This document shows positions 21,031 to 32,609 of a stretch of 64,000 bases of DNA, piece after piece. Position 1 is the stretch's first letter; each line of letters starts with the position of its first letter. The notes beneath the pieces were generated by a model. The model saw only the letters and a program-made list of their open reading frames with translations. It was not told the DNA's origin and did no database searches. The stretch is from Gracilaria vermiculophylla (lineage: Eukaryota > Rhodophyta > Florideophyceae > Gracilariales > Gracilariaceae), in NCBI GenBank assembly GCA_019155205.2, contig JAHNZQ020000049.1:2090653-2154652 (forward strand), in the 5' to 3' direction. A program made the translations under genes and the position numbers.

Positions 21031-24000
21031 ACTTTTTCACTTCTCGTTCACACAATCCACCACCTCCGCGGAGTACCCTACAACTTCACATCACGTGCAT
21101 TACGATATTTCTTCCCATTTTCCGTGCGCCATATTGCAGTCTCATGCTCCTCAACACACGCTTCCACGACACCAGATTCCAATTCTTCCTTCCACTTCAC
21201 ACCATGCCCAACTGCTGCTTTGAACACTGCTCCTTCATCCCCCGCACCATCCCCGCCGTTCAGAGGCACCAGAAGCGTTGCCCGCATCGCCTCCGCCCCA
21301 ATAAAAGCTTTCTTTCTCCTCGCGGCGCCCATACCACCTTCTCTCAACGCGCCAAACGCCCCAAGCCCACAAGCCACACTACCTTACCACCCGCACCAGA
21401 TCCCTCCAAATTATCTTCCAATAACGTCTCCTTCGCCAACGAAGACTCCTACCGCCAACTACAATTCGCCCTCTCCCTCCACACCGACCACGGTTTCCAC
21501 ATCATACACAGCGCCAGTTCCATCCCCTCTCCCGCAGCTTCGACCTCCACTAGAGTTCCCCACCTATAGCACCGCTTCCTCTATATCTTCTGCATCGCTT
21601 CGAACCTTGCACGCCGTAAGGGAGACGAACTCATTTCCCTTCTCAACGACCCTGCCTTCTCCAAGTCCGCATTCCAAAAACCAAGTTAATTCCGCCGCAA
21701 AATGCCTCCAACTCCAAGAAACCCTCTTCAAACAGCTCGTCAGCACCACAGGCGTCTCTTTGCGTTCCATCACCGACTCGGAACATCGTTTCTCCGCAAC
21801 CCTATTACAGAAGAACGCCGTAAAAGTCCTCAACCAGCAGCTCGCCCTCGCGCGCTTTCAAAACACGTTCTTCCACGCCGTCCCGCAGGGAAGAGCCTCC
21901 GGAGCTCAAGAATTCACGCACCCTGTGGCAGCAGACATCGGCTGCAAATCATTCTCCGCCCTCCGGGTCTATATCATGAAGTCCTCAAATCAGAACACCG
22001 TCTGGTACTCCCCTACATCGACCACTATCGACTCCTTCATCGGCCTCATATAACTCTACTCCTACAAATCCTGCACCTCCCTCAAGTACTACTCCGTCCT
22101 CCTTACCCCCTGCATATCACCCTCGTCAAAGTCTCGGACTCCTTTCGTCGCAGGTGCATCTCTGAGAACCTCACAGTTGTCGGCTACATCTCGACCTCCG
22201 TTTAACCCAACAACTTCTCCTCCAAAGCAAAACAGTTCTCCCTCACTTCCGAAGCCATTTCTCGCGAACTTGAAATGAAACACGTCTAGAAAGTCCTCTC
22301 CCGCCTCCATCATCCCATCCTTACCTCTTGGCTGCTCGGCTTCCTTTTCCGTGACGCTCACGGCATTGTTTGCCGCTGCCATCCAGTCATCGCCAGCTAC
22401 TACGCAGACGCCTTGGTAGCGAAGACATCCTCGCAACTCTCCACGGCACCCGATCAAAGAAACCATCCCATAGATGCACAATCTCCCGTCACGACACCCA
22501 TCTCCACCTCCACTCTCCCACTTCTCGCAGACAGAAGCACCACCTCACCACCCATCGGAAGAACTCCAATCTCCTCCAAAACGCAGAACAGGCACTCCTC
22601 GCCCACAAGTCAGGAGTCGCCCGCACCAAGAGAGAGCATGCCTTCGAAGCTCTGCATTCCCTTTCCATCGCAAAGACCTTCTCCCACTTCGCATAATATC
22701 CCCTCCACAAATTCTCATTTCTCCTCTCGGATTACAACATCTTCGCATTCGAGCCACTTCACAGCTTTCATCTCGGCGTCTCCAAACTCATAAAAATTGC
22801 AGCCATCGAACGACTCAGGACAGATTCCCTCCTCACCAAAGTCGGCCCCTCCAAACCACACCATTGTTTCTCCTCAGTCTATACTTCCAACTTTAAATAC
22901 TCCAATACCGCACTCACTGCAATTGGAAAACATTCCCCCGTCAATGGCCTCCACATGGAGCGCATCTTCTAAGACAACTCGCAAGTTCTCAATGGCCTCC
23001 TCTTCCGAGACGGCCTTTAAAAAATGCTCTAGGGGATAGAATACCTCTTCCTCGACATGTTCTTTTCATTCCTCGGAGCCTTTTTCGACCGCTGCTGTGA
23101 GGAAGCTGCCTTAGCCCCCATCACCTCCACCTTCACCAAGTACACAGATCTCCCTTTCATGGCCGTGCAATACAACTCCCTCATCGAATGGACAGAACCA
23201 CACCTATCTGAGCTCGGAGACCATATCCACTCTTTCAAGGAAATTGCAGTATCTGTCCTAGACCCCTACCATCTCTCAAACTGTGGCATCCTCAAGTTCT
23301 GTCTCCTTGATCACATCCTCAGCTACATTCGCCGATTCCAAGGACTCCATTTCAACGAGGAAAGGCATTAACGAGCATGCTCATATCCTCTTCAACACCC
23401 AATACCGCCCAACATTCAGGCTTAAATCTTCCGTGCACCACGGGACCCTAAACGCTGCCGACCGCTCTAACCTAACGCGCCTCTGGATCCACATCCCTGA
23501 GAAACCCTCCATCTCCTCCACCTCCCCTGCACTTTGTTTCCCCACCCGTCAGCCAGGGTTCGTCTGCAGTTATAAGCAAATCCCCTTCACTGATCTCATG
23601 ACCTCCGACGCTTATCTTCGCTCCAAACCCCACTCAAAGCTCACCTCCCTCAAAAATCACTTCGCCCCCGACATAGTCTTGTTCGTCTCTCACGTCATCA
23701 AGTACGCCCTCCCGTCCTTCATAAACCTCTTCCTAAAAGAACTCGCCATCACCGACACCTCCCCTACCCTCTGCCACATCCTTCTCGCATTCGTCAACAT
23801 CGCTTACGTCATCGGCGGCTAGATCACCACCCTCGTCAACTACCTCCCACAACGGAACGAAATCGATGTCGGTAATACTCCACTACCACTCCACCAACAT
23901 ATATTCGCAGCCCCCGGATTCGGCCCTTTAAAGTCTCCAAGGCATTCTCACATCTTAGTCTCCGCGTCCAGCTTTTTGGACTCCCATCCCATCGTCTGGG

Positions 24001-24420
24001 TCTCCAAGCGCAGTTCACTCCTTGACTTCACATATCACGCCTTCTCCACCTCCTCCCCAGACCCCAAAGAGGTTGGCTTTGTCCAGTTGTTCGATGCAGT
24101 CCCACCTCAAGACAGCGTCGATCTCACTCTCAACTGCCTATGCCTCAGATAGGAAACAGACGATGCAAACAATCACAACACTAATCCTGTTCCCATATCT
24201 ATACAATCCGATTCCAATAACGTCTCCTCATGGTCAGGACGCACCCCTGCATCCTCCATCCTTGGCTCCGTTCACATTCTGCGTCAGAACCACGCCACTC
24301 CTCCCTTCACCCCATGCCTTCACTGGCATTTCCATCGATTCTACGTCACCCAGTTCTATAGCGACCCTACAACAAAGCCATATCTCCTCAAACAATAAAT
24401 ACCATTACATTTCATAACCC
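21030..24420 (+). pseudogene. Large degenerate Plavaka/KDZ-like transposase
   Basis: A long coding relic spread over all three + frames with many stops. It starts with a zinc-finger-like pattern at 21204-21280 (NCCFEHCSF... H-Q-K-R-C), as in Plavaka-type transposases. A Pro/Ser-rich region follows. At about 22730-22790 FEPLHSFHLGVSKLIK resembles the DPLHN.FLGV..L motif of the Plavaka/KDZ/CACTA group. At 23280-23400, joined across a frame change, HILSYIRRFQ is followed by a Glu, then HILFNTQYRPTF, matching the H...DI.RFG...E..H...K..YR.T block. Further conserved-looking protein continues to about 24400 (HWHFHRFYVTQFYSDP). The exact superfamily is uncertain, since CACTA proteins share similar motifs. 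Confidence 0.5.
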
Positions 24421-26940
24421 TTCTCTCACTCCATCCTCTCCCCTTCCTCTCCAGCCTCTCTCTTCTTCCTTTACTTCTATACCCCTTAACGGCAGCTCCT
24501 CCCCCCGGTCACTCGATAGTAGCTCGAACATTTCCTCCTCTGGCTGGCACGAAGCTAAGAAGAAGTCCAAAACAACCCCAAGCCGCCCGTTCATATGCTT
24601 CAAAAATAACCTTCCCACACCGCCATGTAAAGCTTCCCAATCGGTGGTATCCACAAACCAACTGTCTACCTCCGCCCTGAGTTCCCACACACTTCCCTCC
24701 GTTCCCTTCCATGTACTCTTTCCTAACCAAACGCCATACGGTACCCATTCTTCACCGCTTCGGGAGCCGTTTCCAGTACTCTTTCAACCGCATGCGGCAG
24801 GTACTACCCATAAAATGTAAAAAATAACAAGTGCCGCTGCCCGCCTCGTCCTACTCCAGTCACCATCGTACTCACCACACACCTCATTTACGCATCAAGT
24901 CTTGCGAGGTGTATCACCGTGCCATCCACATATTGTGTCGCTCCGTCCCTCTCCTTTTTCACCTAGTATCCTGTGAACGCCTCCAGCACCACCACTGCCA
25001 TGGAACTCCGAAAGTACATATAACTGGACTCCAACTCTTTGAAGCGACCATTCACCTTCGACCATGAGTATACAAGGTTCTCCATCGATCTCATTTTCCA
25101 CGCTATCAAAATCTCCACGTCATTTCTCGCGTTTCCTCCCACACTTCCCTCGTGCTTCTTTCAACTGTTTCTTCCACTCTACTTTGAGCTTCATCCCTTC
25201 GATGATCTTAGGCCTCCTCGCAATCGGGTCATAGCCCAACATCGAAAACATCATGTCTCGGGCCGCCCATTTCCGAACTCCAACGTTGTTGCTCAGTGTC
25301 TGCTTCATCCACTCCCTCAAACACTTGTCCCCGCTTACCCCCTTGACACACTCATTCTTCCTCCCCGCGTTCCGTATCGACTCCCACCTCTTTCTCATTA
25401 TCTCCGTCTTCCACACATACTTCAATAGCTCATTACTTTATGTTCAGGAAACGGCGTGCAGAATCTCATCTCCGACGCAGCCTCCACTGAAAACTTCGGT
25501 GCCACTTCCTTCTCTACTAACACAAACATATTATCCTTTCTATTAACCTTGTTTATTTCACTCTCATCCTTCCAGCTTTTCGCCCCGCTTCCCGAACCAA
25601 AGCAAAGCTCCGACGTTTCCAACTTTTGAGTGGTGCACGATCCGATCGTACGCGCATCTTGCAAACACGTAAAAGCATTTTTGAAATCCAATTCCGTACT
25701 TCCCACACCTTGATGCTTCTCTCTGCTCTCTGCCGTGGCCCATCTCTCTCCCTATCCGATTGGCAGCCCCTGAAAAACTGTCCACCACCATATTTTGCTC
25801 CAATAACTCCACCTTTACACGTTTTAGCTCCCATTGCGTCATTTTCAAGCTCACCGTCACACTGTGGTAATCTTCCTACATCTATCCCGCCTCCTACCTC
25901 ACATCATTCACCTTCTACAGCAGCCTGAATCGCGGTACAGTATTTTTGACTTCTTTTACCGCTTCTTTAATTACATCTTCAAAGTTCGTAGCTCTTCTTT
26001 TGCTCCTTATCACTCTTTCTTCTCCGCTTCCCACACTATTCTGATCCCCTGATCAAAATCTATTTTTTCTTACCACATAAATGCTCTCCGGTCTACGCTG
26101 TAACTCCCATAGTGGCTTCCGAGATGCGACGAGGTCTTCCTCTTTTCGTCATTGATCAATTTCCGTCTGCATTTTACCATCTTTTCTTTATTATTCTATG
26201 CTCTGAACATCACCTATACCATCTTTGACGCTGCACTTTGCATTTTTTTCACTTCGTGCAGTTCCCAGTTTTTGTTCCTCACCCCTTTTTCGATCCCATC
26301 CAGCATCTGAGACGCTTTCCAGCAGCCTCGTAACTCTTTCTTAACCTCCAATACCACGCTCCCTCTCCTTGTGCATCTGATGAACAACTCTTTCACCGCA
26401 CAAAACTCGGCGTTGACTCTCCTGTGCTGTATGGGCACTAGTTCCCTTTCGGAAGCCGTCTCCTATCTCCTTCTGGAAGGTAATGTATTTACGCTTTCCT
26501 GCATACATACTCGTATCCCATTCCAGAGTGCTCCTCGCTTGGACCTCATCCGCAACATCAGCATCTTCTACTACCTCGACCGCACCGTCTTCACCCCCAT
26601 ATTCCCGATCCATATAGCTCTCTACCAAACTCTCTCGTCCTGCTCCGCGCGCTTCCACTTCCTGTTCTGCGGCCAGGGCCCCCTTTGCATTGCCACCCAA
26701 ATCCTGGTTCTCCACGACCTAGCTCACAGTCCACTCTGCAGTGGCAGTGGTTGGCATATTCGCCGCATTCCGTTTCCCACTCACCCCCAGCCCACCACTG
26801 GCACTTCAAGTCTGCCAATGGGTACGATAACGCGTGCGCTAATGCGTGCGCCAACGCGTGCATCACTGCAGGCACCACCGCGTACTCCACTGCACGCGCC
26901 TCTTCTCAATTCAACTTGAAGACCGCTTCATAGCGGTCGA
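24421..26940 (-). pseudogene. Degenerate minus-strand coding relic paired with the Plavaka-like element
   Basis: The minus strand holds a chain of open pieces (for example 26715-26341, 25860-25564, 25425-25120 and 24748-24412) with Glu/Arg/Lys-rich, Trp-containing protein that reads better than the + strand. I recognise no family. The segment is convergent with the transposase relic at 21030-24420 and shares its strong + strand pyrimidine bias, so it is probably the second gene of the same element or a passenger. Near 26830-26870 a short Asn-Ala-Cys-Ala tandem (12-bp unit) is visible. It contains many stops and frame shifts. Confidence 0.35.
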
Positions 26941-27450
26941 GAAATATGCACTCCGTCTCCGCTTCCGGTATTTCTTCCCTCTCTTCTTCACATTTTGCGG
27001 ATTTCGCTGCTCTCTTCTGCTCCGACATTCCTGCCGCTTCTCTTCGGAGGCATGGAAACATGAACTGCGACGGGATGAAGCACCGCAATAGACCATGAAA
27101 TACGTTTTATTGTATAGTTAGTACGGAAATACAGATCCGATGGGGAAAAACAGGACTCCAAAATAGAACATCAGGACGAAATCTCAATCACACAGCAACC
27201 GCTCATTTTCGAATACCTCGCAATGCACGATGCAGCCGTTGATCTCCAAGAAAATGAACTTGCGCACGTGCGACTGCGATGTGCGTGAGAGCAACGCGCG
27301 CGCGCGCAAGCATACCTCCGGCCTGATGGCAATGGTGAGCCCTATTTATGAGCTGCGCGGCGCGGGCACCGCGAATGACTGCTGTGCCATATCAGGCGTT
27401 TGCTTTTGCCTTTTTGCGGCCGATACTACCGCATGTATTCCTTGCTGGGT
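26941..27450. other. Intergenic, no supported gene
   Basis: Mixed composition; a short GCGCGCGCG run lies near 27296. Small frames have no recognisable motif. Confidence 0.3.
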
Positions 27451-27850
27451 CTAGTTTTCGACCAACTGGTCCGACTCATCCATCAAAAGGTACCACACGT
27501 CGCCAAAGTTCAGGTAGTCGCCGTTTCTAATGTGGTTCACGAGCTGGCCTGGGAATGCGATTAGGATCTCCAATTTCTGAACGTTGAGGCCTTCTTTTGC
27601 CGTGGAAGCGGCGTTCACGATGCAGAGCATCAATATGCCAGTGCTTTGCGTGAGCGCCCGAAACACGCACATCACCTGCGCCGACAGATCTCGCGTTGGG
27701 AAGACGACCACGGCACGCAGGCGGCGCATTTTGCGGTCGAGGAGGTCCTGAAGGATTGGTGACTCATACGCCAGCCTCTTTCTACTCCCCGTTGGAGCGC
27801 ATAAAATAACGTCGATTGTGCGGCTGTGGCGGGTTTCGTCCGAACCTGAA
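27451..27850 (-). pseudogene. DEAD-box RNA helicase fragment with broken motifs
   Basis: About 130 codons in one frame on the minus strand, bounded by a stop on each side, with DEAD-box motifs in the right order and spacing. Motif I reads CAPTGSRKR instead of APTGSGKT. Motif Ia reads FPTRDLSAQV; motif Ib reads FPGQLVNHI (normally TPGRLxxHI). Motif II reads MDESDQLVEN (normally DEADRLL). Loss of the Gly and Thr in the P-loop and of the DEAD box would abolish ATP use. The N-terminal Q motif and the whole second RecA domain are absent. The overall pattern is closest to Dbp6/DDX51-like helicases, but that is a guess. It looks like a transposed gene fragment. Confidence 0.7.
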
Positions 27851-27994
27851 GTCTAACAGCAATGGCAATAAGTCAACGAGCACACTTCTGGTGAGAGAAA
27901 ACCGCGGGGAAAGGCTCTTTGCATACCATTTGATTAAAAACTCCCTGTGAAAGACGATGAAAAAATTGCTTTCGTAACTTCGAAAGGCGCGATG

Positions 27995-28396
27995 CTATAT
28001 GGGTCCAACATCCATGTTCTGCAGGGCAAAGGCGAATTTTTTTATGACAAAAAGCACCGCGAGGATTCTAGCGCTGGCGAAATGGTCGAGAACAAAACCA
28101 GTCTCGGCAGCAAAAGGGAGGCGCCCCGGCGCGAAAATATTGCGGATGTCGGGTCGCTCACCGTGTGAACAGAACTGGTGCTGTTTTGCAGAAATCACGA
28201 CGCAAGGTGGCTGATGCAGGTTGTCAACGGCGATTTTCGGCGCCTTCGGCGCTTTTGGCGGGATGAAGCTCGATCGGACGACCGGACGAGCGCTTAAGAC
28301 GGCAAAAAGAGACGGCGAAGAGGCCACGAAACGAAGGTGGTGTGGTCGCGCCGCGAAGGCGGGCCGTTTGGAGAGGGCCGTGGCAAACGCGAACAT
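27995..28396 (-). CDS. Unassigned ORF with possible mitochondrial presequence
   Basis: 133 codons on the minus strand. The N-terminus (MFAFATALSKRPAFAARPHH, then Arg/Ser/Ala-rich to about residue 55) looks like an amphipathic mitochondrial or plastid targeting sequence. The remainder has no motif I recognise. It lies just upstream, on the same strand, of the broken helicase fragment, in a local GC-richer island of about 1.3 kb, so both could come from one captured segment. A 98-codon frame on the opposite strand (28221-28517) overlaps it and is not preferred. It may be non-coding. Confidence 0.25.
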   Translation of the reverse strand: MFAFATALSKRPAFAARPHHLRFVASSPSLFAVLSARPVVRSSFIPPKAPKAPKIAVDNLHQPPCVVISAKQHQFCSHGERPDIRNIFAPGRLPFAAETGFVLDHFASARILAVLFVIKKFAFALQNMDVGPI

Positions 28397-28742
28397 GTTG
28401 CAGTGTAGGCGATGGTTAGCTCAGCCGCCGAAAGGCGGGGGGGCTGCTGTTAATGCGCGGGCGGTATCGGTAGCCAAAGCAATTCAGAACGGCGCGAACT
28501 CCAACGCGCACTGTTAAGGTTCCGTTTGCTCCCCAGCTGTCATTCAATCGCAAAAAGACCTACCCGTCGGAAAACAAGCACGACGCTCAAAGCAATTCAA
28601 CATCATCCCTCACCTCCCGACTCCTCCAAACACGTCGCAGTCAGCCCTTAGAGCCACAGCCGCGATAGAAAAAACGCAAAACCCTCACCCAACGATGACC
28701 ACCGAACGATGACCACCCGCACTGCCTGACCCGCCCACAGCA

Positions 28743-29290
28743 TTGCTTCTACCTATTGCAACAGCCGACCCAGACGAGTCCGTGGGAAAGGTGTGGATAG
28801 AGAACCAAGAGCTGAAACAGCGGGTGAAGTTGTTGGAAGAGCAGATGGCGCAGGTGGTGAGGGCGCGTAGATTGCTAGAAGAAATGAAGTCCATGTTGGA
28901 GGGGGATAGGTGTCAGGTGGAGAGGACGCTGGTGAAGTTTGGGAGGGGAGTTGATGGCGAAAGGGTGACAGGGTCACCATAGACCCCGTGGAAGAGGATG
29001 GGGGAGAGAGAGACGCATGTAAAGAAGGGAAGGGAGAGACCCGTGTAAAGAAGAGGAGGAAGGTGAAGAGGAAGAGTGAGGAGGGCGGGGAAGTGTGTGT
29101 CCCGCCGCAGAAGCTCGGGGACGCTTTGTTAGTGGGCTCCATAGTGTGACGCACGCAGTGAGCACTTCAAAGCAGATAATGCATGAGCAAGAAGAGAAGT
29201 GGGCTGGGGGGATGGGGAGCCGGAGGGGTGCACGGAGGGTGTATGAGATCGGGAAAGCTGCCCGGTGGTCTTCTATACGATGACTTTCAA
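28743..29290 (+). pseudogene. Coiled-coil ORF fragment of unknown origin
   Basis: A 79-codon frame encodes a leucine-zipper-like coiled coil (ENQELKQRVKLLEEQMAQVV) and ends at TAG 28980-28982. Downstream, another frame continues with Lys/Arg/Glu-rich sequence to about 29280. The purine-rich + strand resembles the complement of the 24421-26940 relic, so it may be another piece of the same kind of element, in the opposite orientation. No family is recognised. Confidence 0.3.
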
Positions 29291-29600
29291 AGAGACCAAG
29301 ATGCAGAACCCGTGTGCGTAACGGTAGTTAGTTAGTATACTGCTGTAGTGTGCTGGATTGCGTATTAGGTTCTCGACGTGACCCCACAAACAGGAGAGTA
29401 AACTTCATTTCTACTTTCATTCAATGACCGTTGAACTACAAAATAGGGCAAAACTACAATCAGCGAAGGGTGGAGAGTACGGGGTGAAAGTCTTTTTCTA
29501 ACAATTGGTAATGCACGCAGAGCAACTAGCGCGAACTTCCAAACTTGCCGATTTTTTTCTAATTTCCAATCATTGCGTTCTAGCAGGGCGATCTAGCATT
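29291..29600. other. Intergenic before the piggyBac element
   Basis: No supported gene or repeat in this stretch. Confidence 0.3.
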
Positions 29601-29620
29601 TCTAGTGTCCATCTGACCAG

Positions 29621-29658
29621 CGACCTCATAGGAGGTCATATGACCTCATATGAGCTCA
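29621..29658. repeat. Left subterminal pair of palindromic sites
   Basis: Two imperfect copies, at 29621-29638 and 29641-29658, of the 18-bp palindrome TGACCTCATATGAGGTCA, separated by 2 bp. They mirror the pair at the right end and are probably transposase binding sites. Confidence 0.7.
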
Positions 29659-30279
29659 ATTATAATTACTTTGTTAGTATGTGAAAACCTTAAAACGTTT
29701 CCCAACTTCTTTTTTCTGATATCCTTATCATATTGTCGACGCCGGCTGCGCTAAGGTATGTCCAAAGCAACCAAGGGTGAATTGTGACGATTAAGTCAAT
29801 CAGAACTGTCAACAAAATTTGTATACAGTGGCATTGTCCACAGATCCTCGCAGAACTGCTGGAACAACTGTCAACAGCCGCGCTCGCCTAGTTACCAGTG
29901 ACGCGGAATGTAAAAGCTATTATGGGTCTACGTAGAAGTCCACAACTGTGAGAGGAATAGTTCAAATGTTGATGTTCGCAGAATCAACAATCGCAATCTC
30001 ACATTCTTGACGGCAGACTTCACTTTACCCAATCGAATGAAAGAATTTACTCTACCTTTATCCAGTTTCAAACTCGGTACAAGTGTTGATAAGACTTCAC
30101 ACGCTGCAGAAGAACAAAATCATGCAATTGACCCGAGTAACATCGAAACTTGTGAAGGTGAAGATATTGTTACACCCCCGAATATGCAAAGTTTGCAAGA
30201 GCAGCCAGATGATCCAAATCTGCATGCAATCTGCCAGTCAAGCATTGCTCATGGTCGGTAATGGGAAATCTGTACGAAC

Positions 30280-31877
30280 TTCAGTCCTCTGAATGGTTGT
30301 ATGCAAATGCGTCAGTGGAAAGTTATTGGCCCAGCAGGAGATATTGTCTCACCACGTCACGCTCCTTCAGGAATGACTGCATTGTATTTCTTTGTCTGTA
30401 TGATTCCCATTCCTCATTTGGAATTTATCGTGAGCAGAACAAATATTCGACTAGAAAGCAAATGCGCTCGGAGGACATCAGGAGAGGAGGTGCTCAAATG
30501 TTTTGGAGTTCTTATTTTAATGACCGGTTATGTTTTTTCGAACAGACGCGATCTTTAAAGCATGGAGCGTTTTTCTAAATTCATTCCACAACCTAAAACT
30601 GGGCTTTGTATGCTACAAAACAGATTTGAATCGCTTAGAAGTTACATACTTTCTAGTGGAAATGGTGTGACTGAAGTGTAAGAAATTGTAAGATGTTCGT
30701 TTATAGCCGATTTTTTAGAGCGGTTAATAATCATCGCTTTTCTTTTGTCACGCCATCACATGCTTTATGTGATGACGAAGGAATGTCACGGTGGCACGCA
30801 TTAGGGGGTCATTGACTTGATGTGGGGCTTCCCCATTATACAGCATTGGTTAAAAAGCCCCGGAAATGCTCTTCAAATGAAAGCCGTTTGTTGTAGACGA
30901 AGTGGTATATTGCTTTATATTGACCTCAATATGGGTGCTAATAATCCGGAACAGGATTTTGATTCCGATAATGCTCATGTGACGGCTATTCTACTCCATT
31001 TAGTACAACCGTGGTTTGGATCAGATCGTCTGGTATGGGCTAACTCTTTCTTTGCATCCGTCAACACTGCCAAAGCACTCATAGGCAAAGGGTTGAGATT
31101 TACAAGAGTAATCAAAAATGCATCTCCGGAATTTCCTATGAAACACTTATCTGAAATCACTTTAAGGAACAGAGGTGACTTTACATCTATGGTTTCAAAA
31201 GGAAGCGTTCCAGTAGTGATATAATGGCCGTAGTGTGGATGGATTGAGATAAAAAGCAATTTATTGCAACCTCGGGTACAGTTAATCCAGGTACTCCTAT
31301 TAATAGGGAGAGATGGAGACGAGAGGAAACTATTTCTAAGAAAATGGAATTTGAGGAGGCAGTTCCTGAGATTTTTGAAGAACAATACAAAAAATGTTCA
31401 ATGATCGATCGCCATGACAGATACCGACAAGATGATGTAATTCTGGAAAAGTAAATAGAAGTGAAAGAGTGGTCATTTCGAGTCAACCGTCGCCTTTTAG
31501 CAATTTGCATTTTGGATGTATGGAAACTGTATAAGGCAGCAAATGGAAGCAGGAGCTTTAAAAGTCCACACCATTTTTATTGTGAGCTGGATGATGAATT
31601 AATAGAAAATACTTGGGACACCACTGGTTTTATGAAAACAAATGAAACTGAATATAAAAATAATAATAAACAGCCAGTGTTTGCTGGCACTGAATTTCAT
31701 TTAATGCAAACCAATAGAAGAAGGAAATCAAAAAATAGAATGATTACAAAAGCCTTATATCAAGGACAATGCAATTATTGCAGAGGTAAAACAAAATCGA
31801 AATTTTTATGTTCTATTCAAGAAAAGAAAAAGAAGCGTTTTTATGTCACACTGGTACCAACAGAGATTGTCTTATAA
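30280..31877 (+). pseudogene. PiggyBac transposase, inactivated
   Basis: The relic runs through one main frame with stops and at least one frame change. Early part: YFFVCMIPIPH and KCARRTSGEEVLKCFGVLIL, then LMTGYVF, matching the conserved region before the first catalytic Asp. At 30900-31224: GILLYIDLNMGANNPEQDF, then VWANSFFASVNTAKALIGKG and FTRVIKNASPEFP, matching the central piggyBac region in which a D(N/S)FFTS-type strand carries a catalytic Asp. That residue reads as Asn here (WANSFF). The C-terminus (about 31740-31830) has a Cys-x2-Cys-type cluster (CNYCRGKTKSKFLCS), as in piggyBac zinc-binding tails. An upstream acidic frame (30007-30258) may be the N-terminal domain. The transposase cannot be made intact. 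Confidence 0.65.
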
Positions 31878-32403
31878 AACACATTGAAAAGTGTCACGGT
31901 ATAGTGAAGTATAGTATTTAAAAGAAAGGTCAACAAAGTGGAGACCATTCGTTTTTCTAAGTAAAATTTAACATTTTAATGCAGTTATTGAGCAAAATTT
32001 CATTTACCTTAGGCCCCCTTGTAATTCAATCCGCGTTATTTTGACTTGCTAGAAAACTTCAAATCTATTCTGCAACTGCCACTTTAACATATGTCACCTT
32101 ATTCTAATTGATTTTCAAGAGGGTGTTCAAAACGCTCTCAGAGTTTAAATAGTTTTAGAATTAGTCGAGCTCTAGAAGGAGTTTTTGAATTTTTATAAAC
32201 TCAGCTAGGTTTGAACTCAGGACTAGCTGCTCGCATGTAGTCTGATGACTACTGTGCTGCTGCGATAGCTTATGTCGTAGTCTACAACTATTTATTGTTC
32301 ACAGGCAATCCTTGAGAACAGGATTTTAAATTTAAAGTTTCCAAAATATGGGCCTACGGGTGAAATTCCAATTTTTTATTTTTAATTTTGCGTGATGGTG
32401 CGC

Positions 32404-32442
32404 TGACCTCACATGAGGTCAAGTTGACCTCATATGAGGTCA
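32404..32442. repeat. Right subterminal pair of palindromic sites
   Basis: A near-perfect copy at 32404-32421 and a perfect copy of TGACCTCATATGAGGTCA at 32425-32442, separated by 3 bp. The perfect copy is its own reverse complement. Confidence 0.75.
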
Positions 32443-32609
32443 GTGCACCGGTCGGATAGACACTAGGCCTTTTCAATTAACAGAAAACACTGTTATTTCT
32501 AAGCCCGCGATTTCAGAGCGTTTTGTTAATTTGAAATAGTGCTCAGTTTTGACGCGGCATATTACGGGAGACTAATCTCCAACGAGCAGCTTTGTTGCGC
32601 AGAACCAAG

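Larger units (their letters stand above)
29601..32468 (+). mobile_element. PiggyBac-type DNA transposon with about 60-bp terminal inverted repeats
   Basis: The left end CTAGTGTCCATCTGACC (29602) and the complement of the right end, CTAGTGTCTATCCGACC (ending about 32466), form matching inverted repeats. Each continues into two copies of a palindromic TGACCTCATATGAGGTCA-like site. The interior holds a decayed piggyBac transposase (30280-31877). A TTAA target duplication is not directly adjacent at either end (a TTAA lies about 10 bp beyond the right terminus), so the exact ends are slightly uncertain. The element is about 2.9 kb, a normal piggyBac size. Confidence 0.75.

Noticed and set aside
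32205..32285. tRNA-like sequence on the minus strand (a GAGTTCAAACC-type B box and a GTAGTC...GACTAC hairpin)
   Set aside because: The T-stem does not pair properly and no complete cloverleaf or acceptor stem can be drawn. At most it is a decayed tRNA-derived relic.
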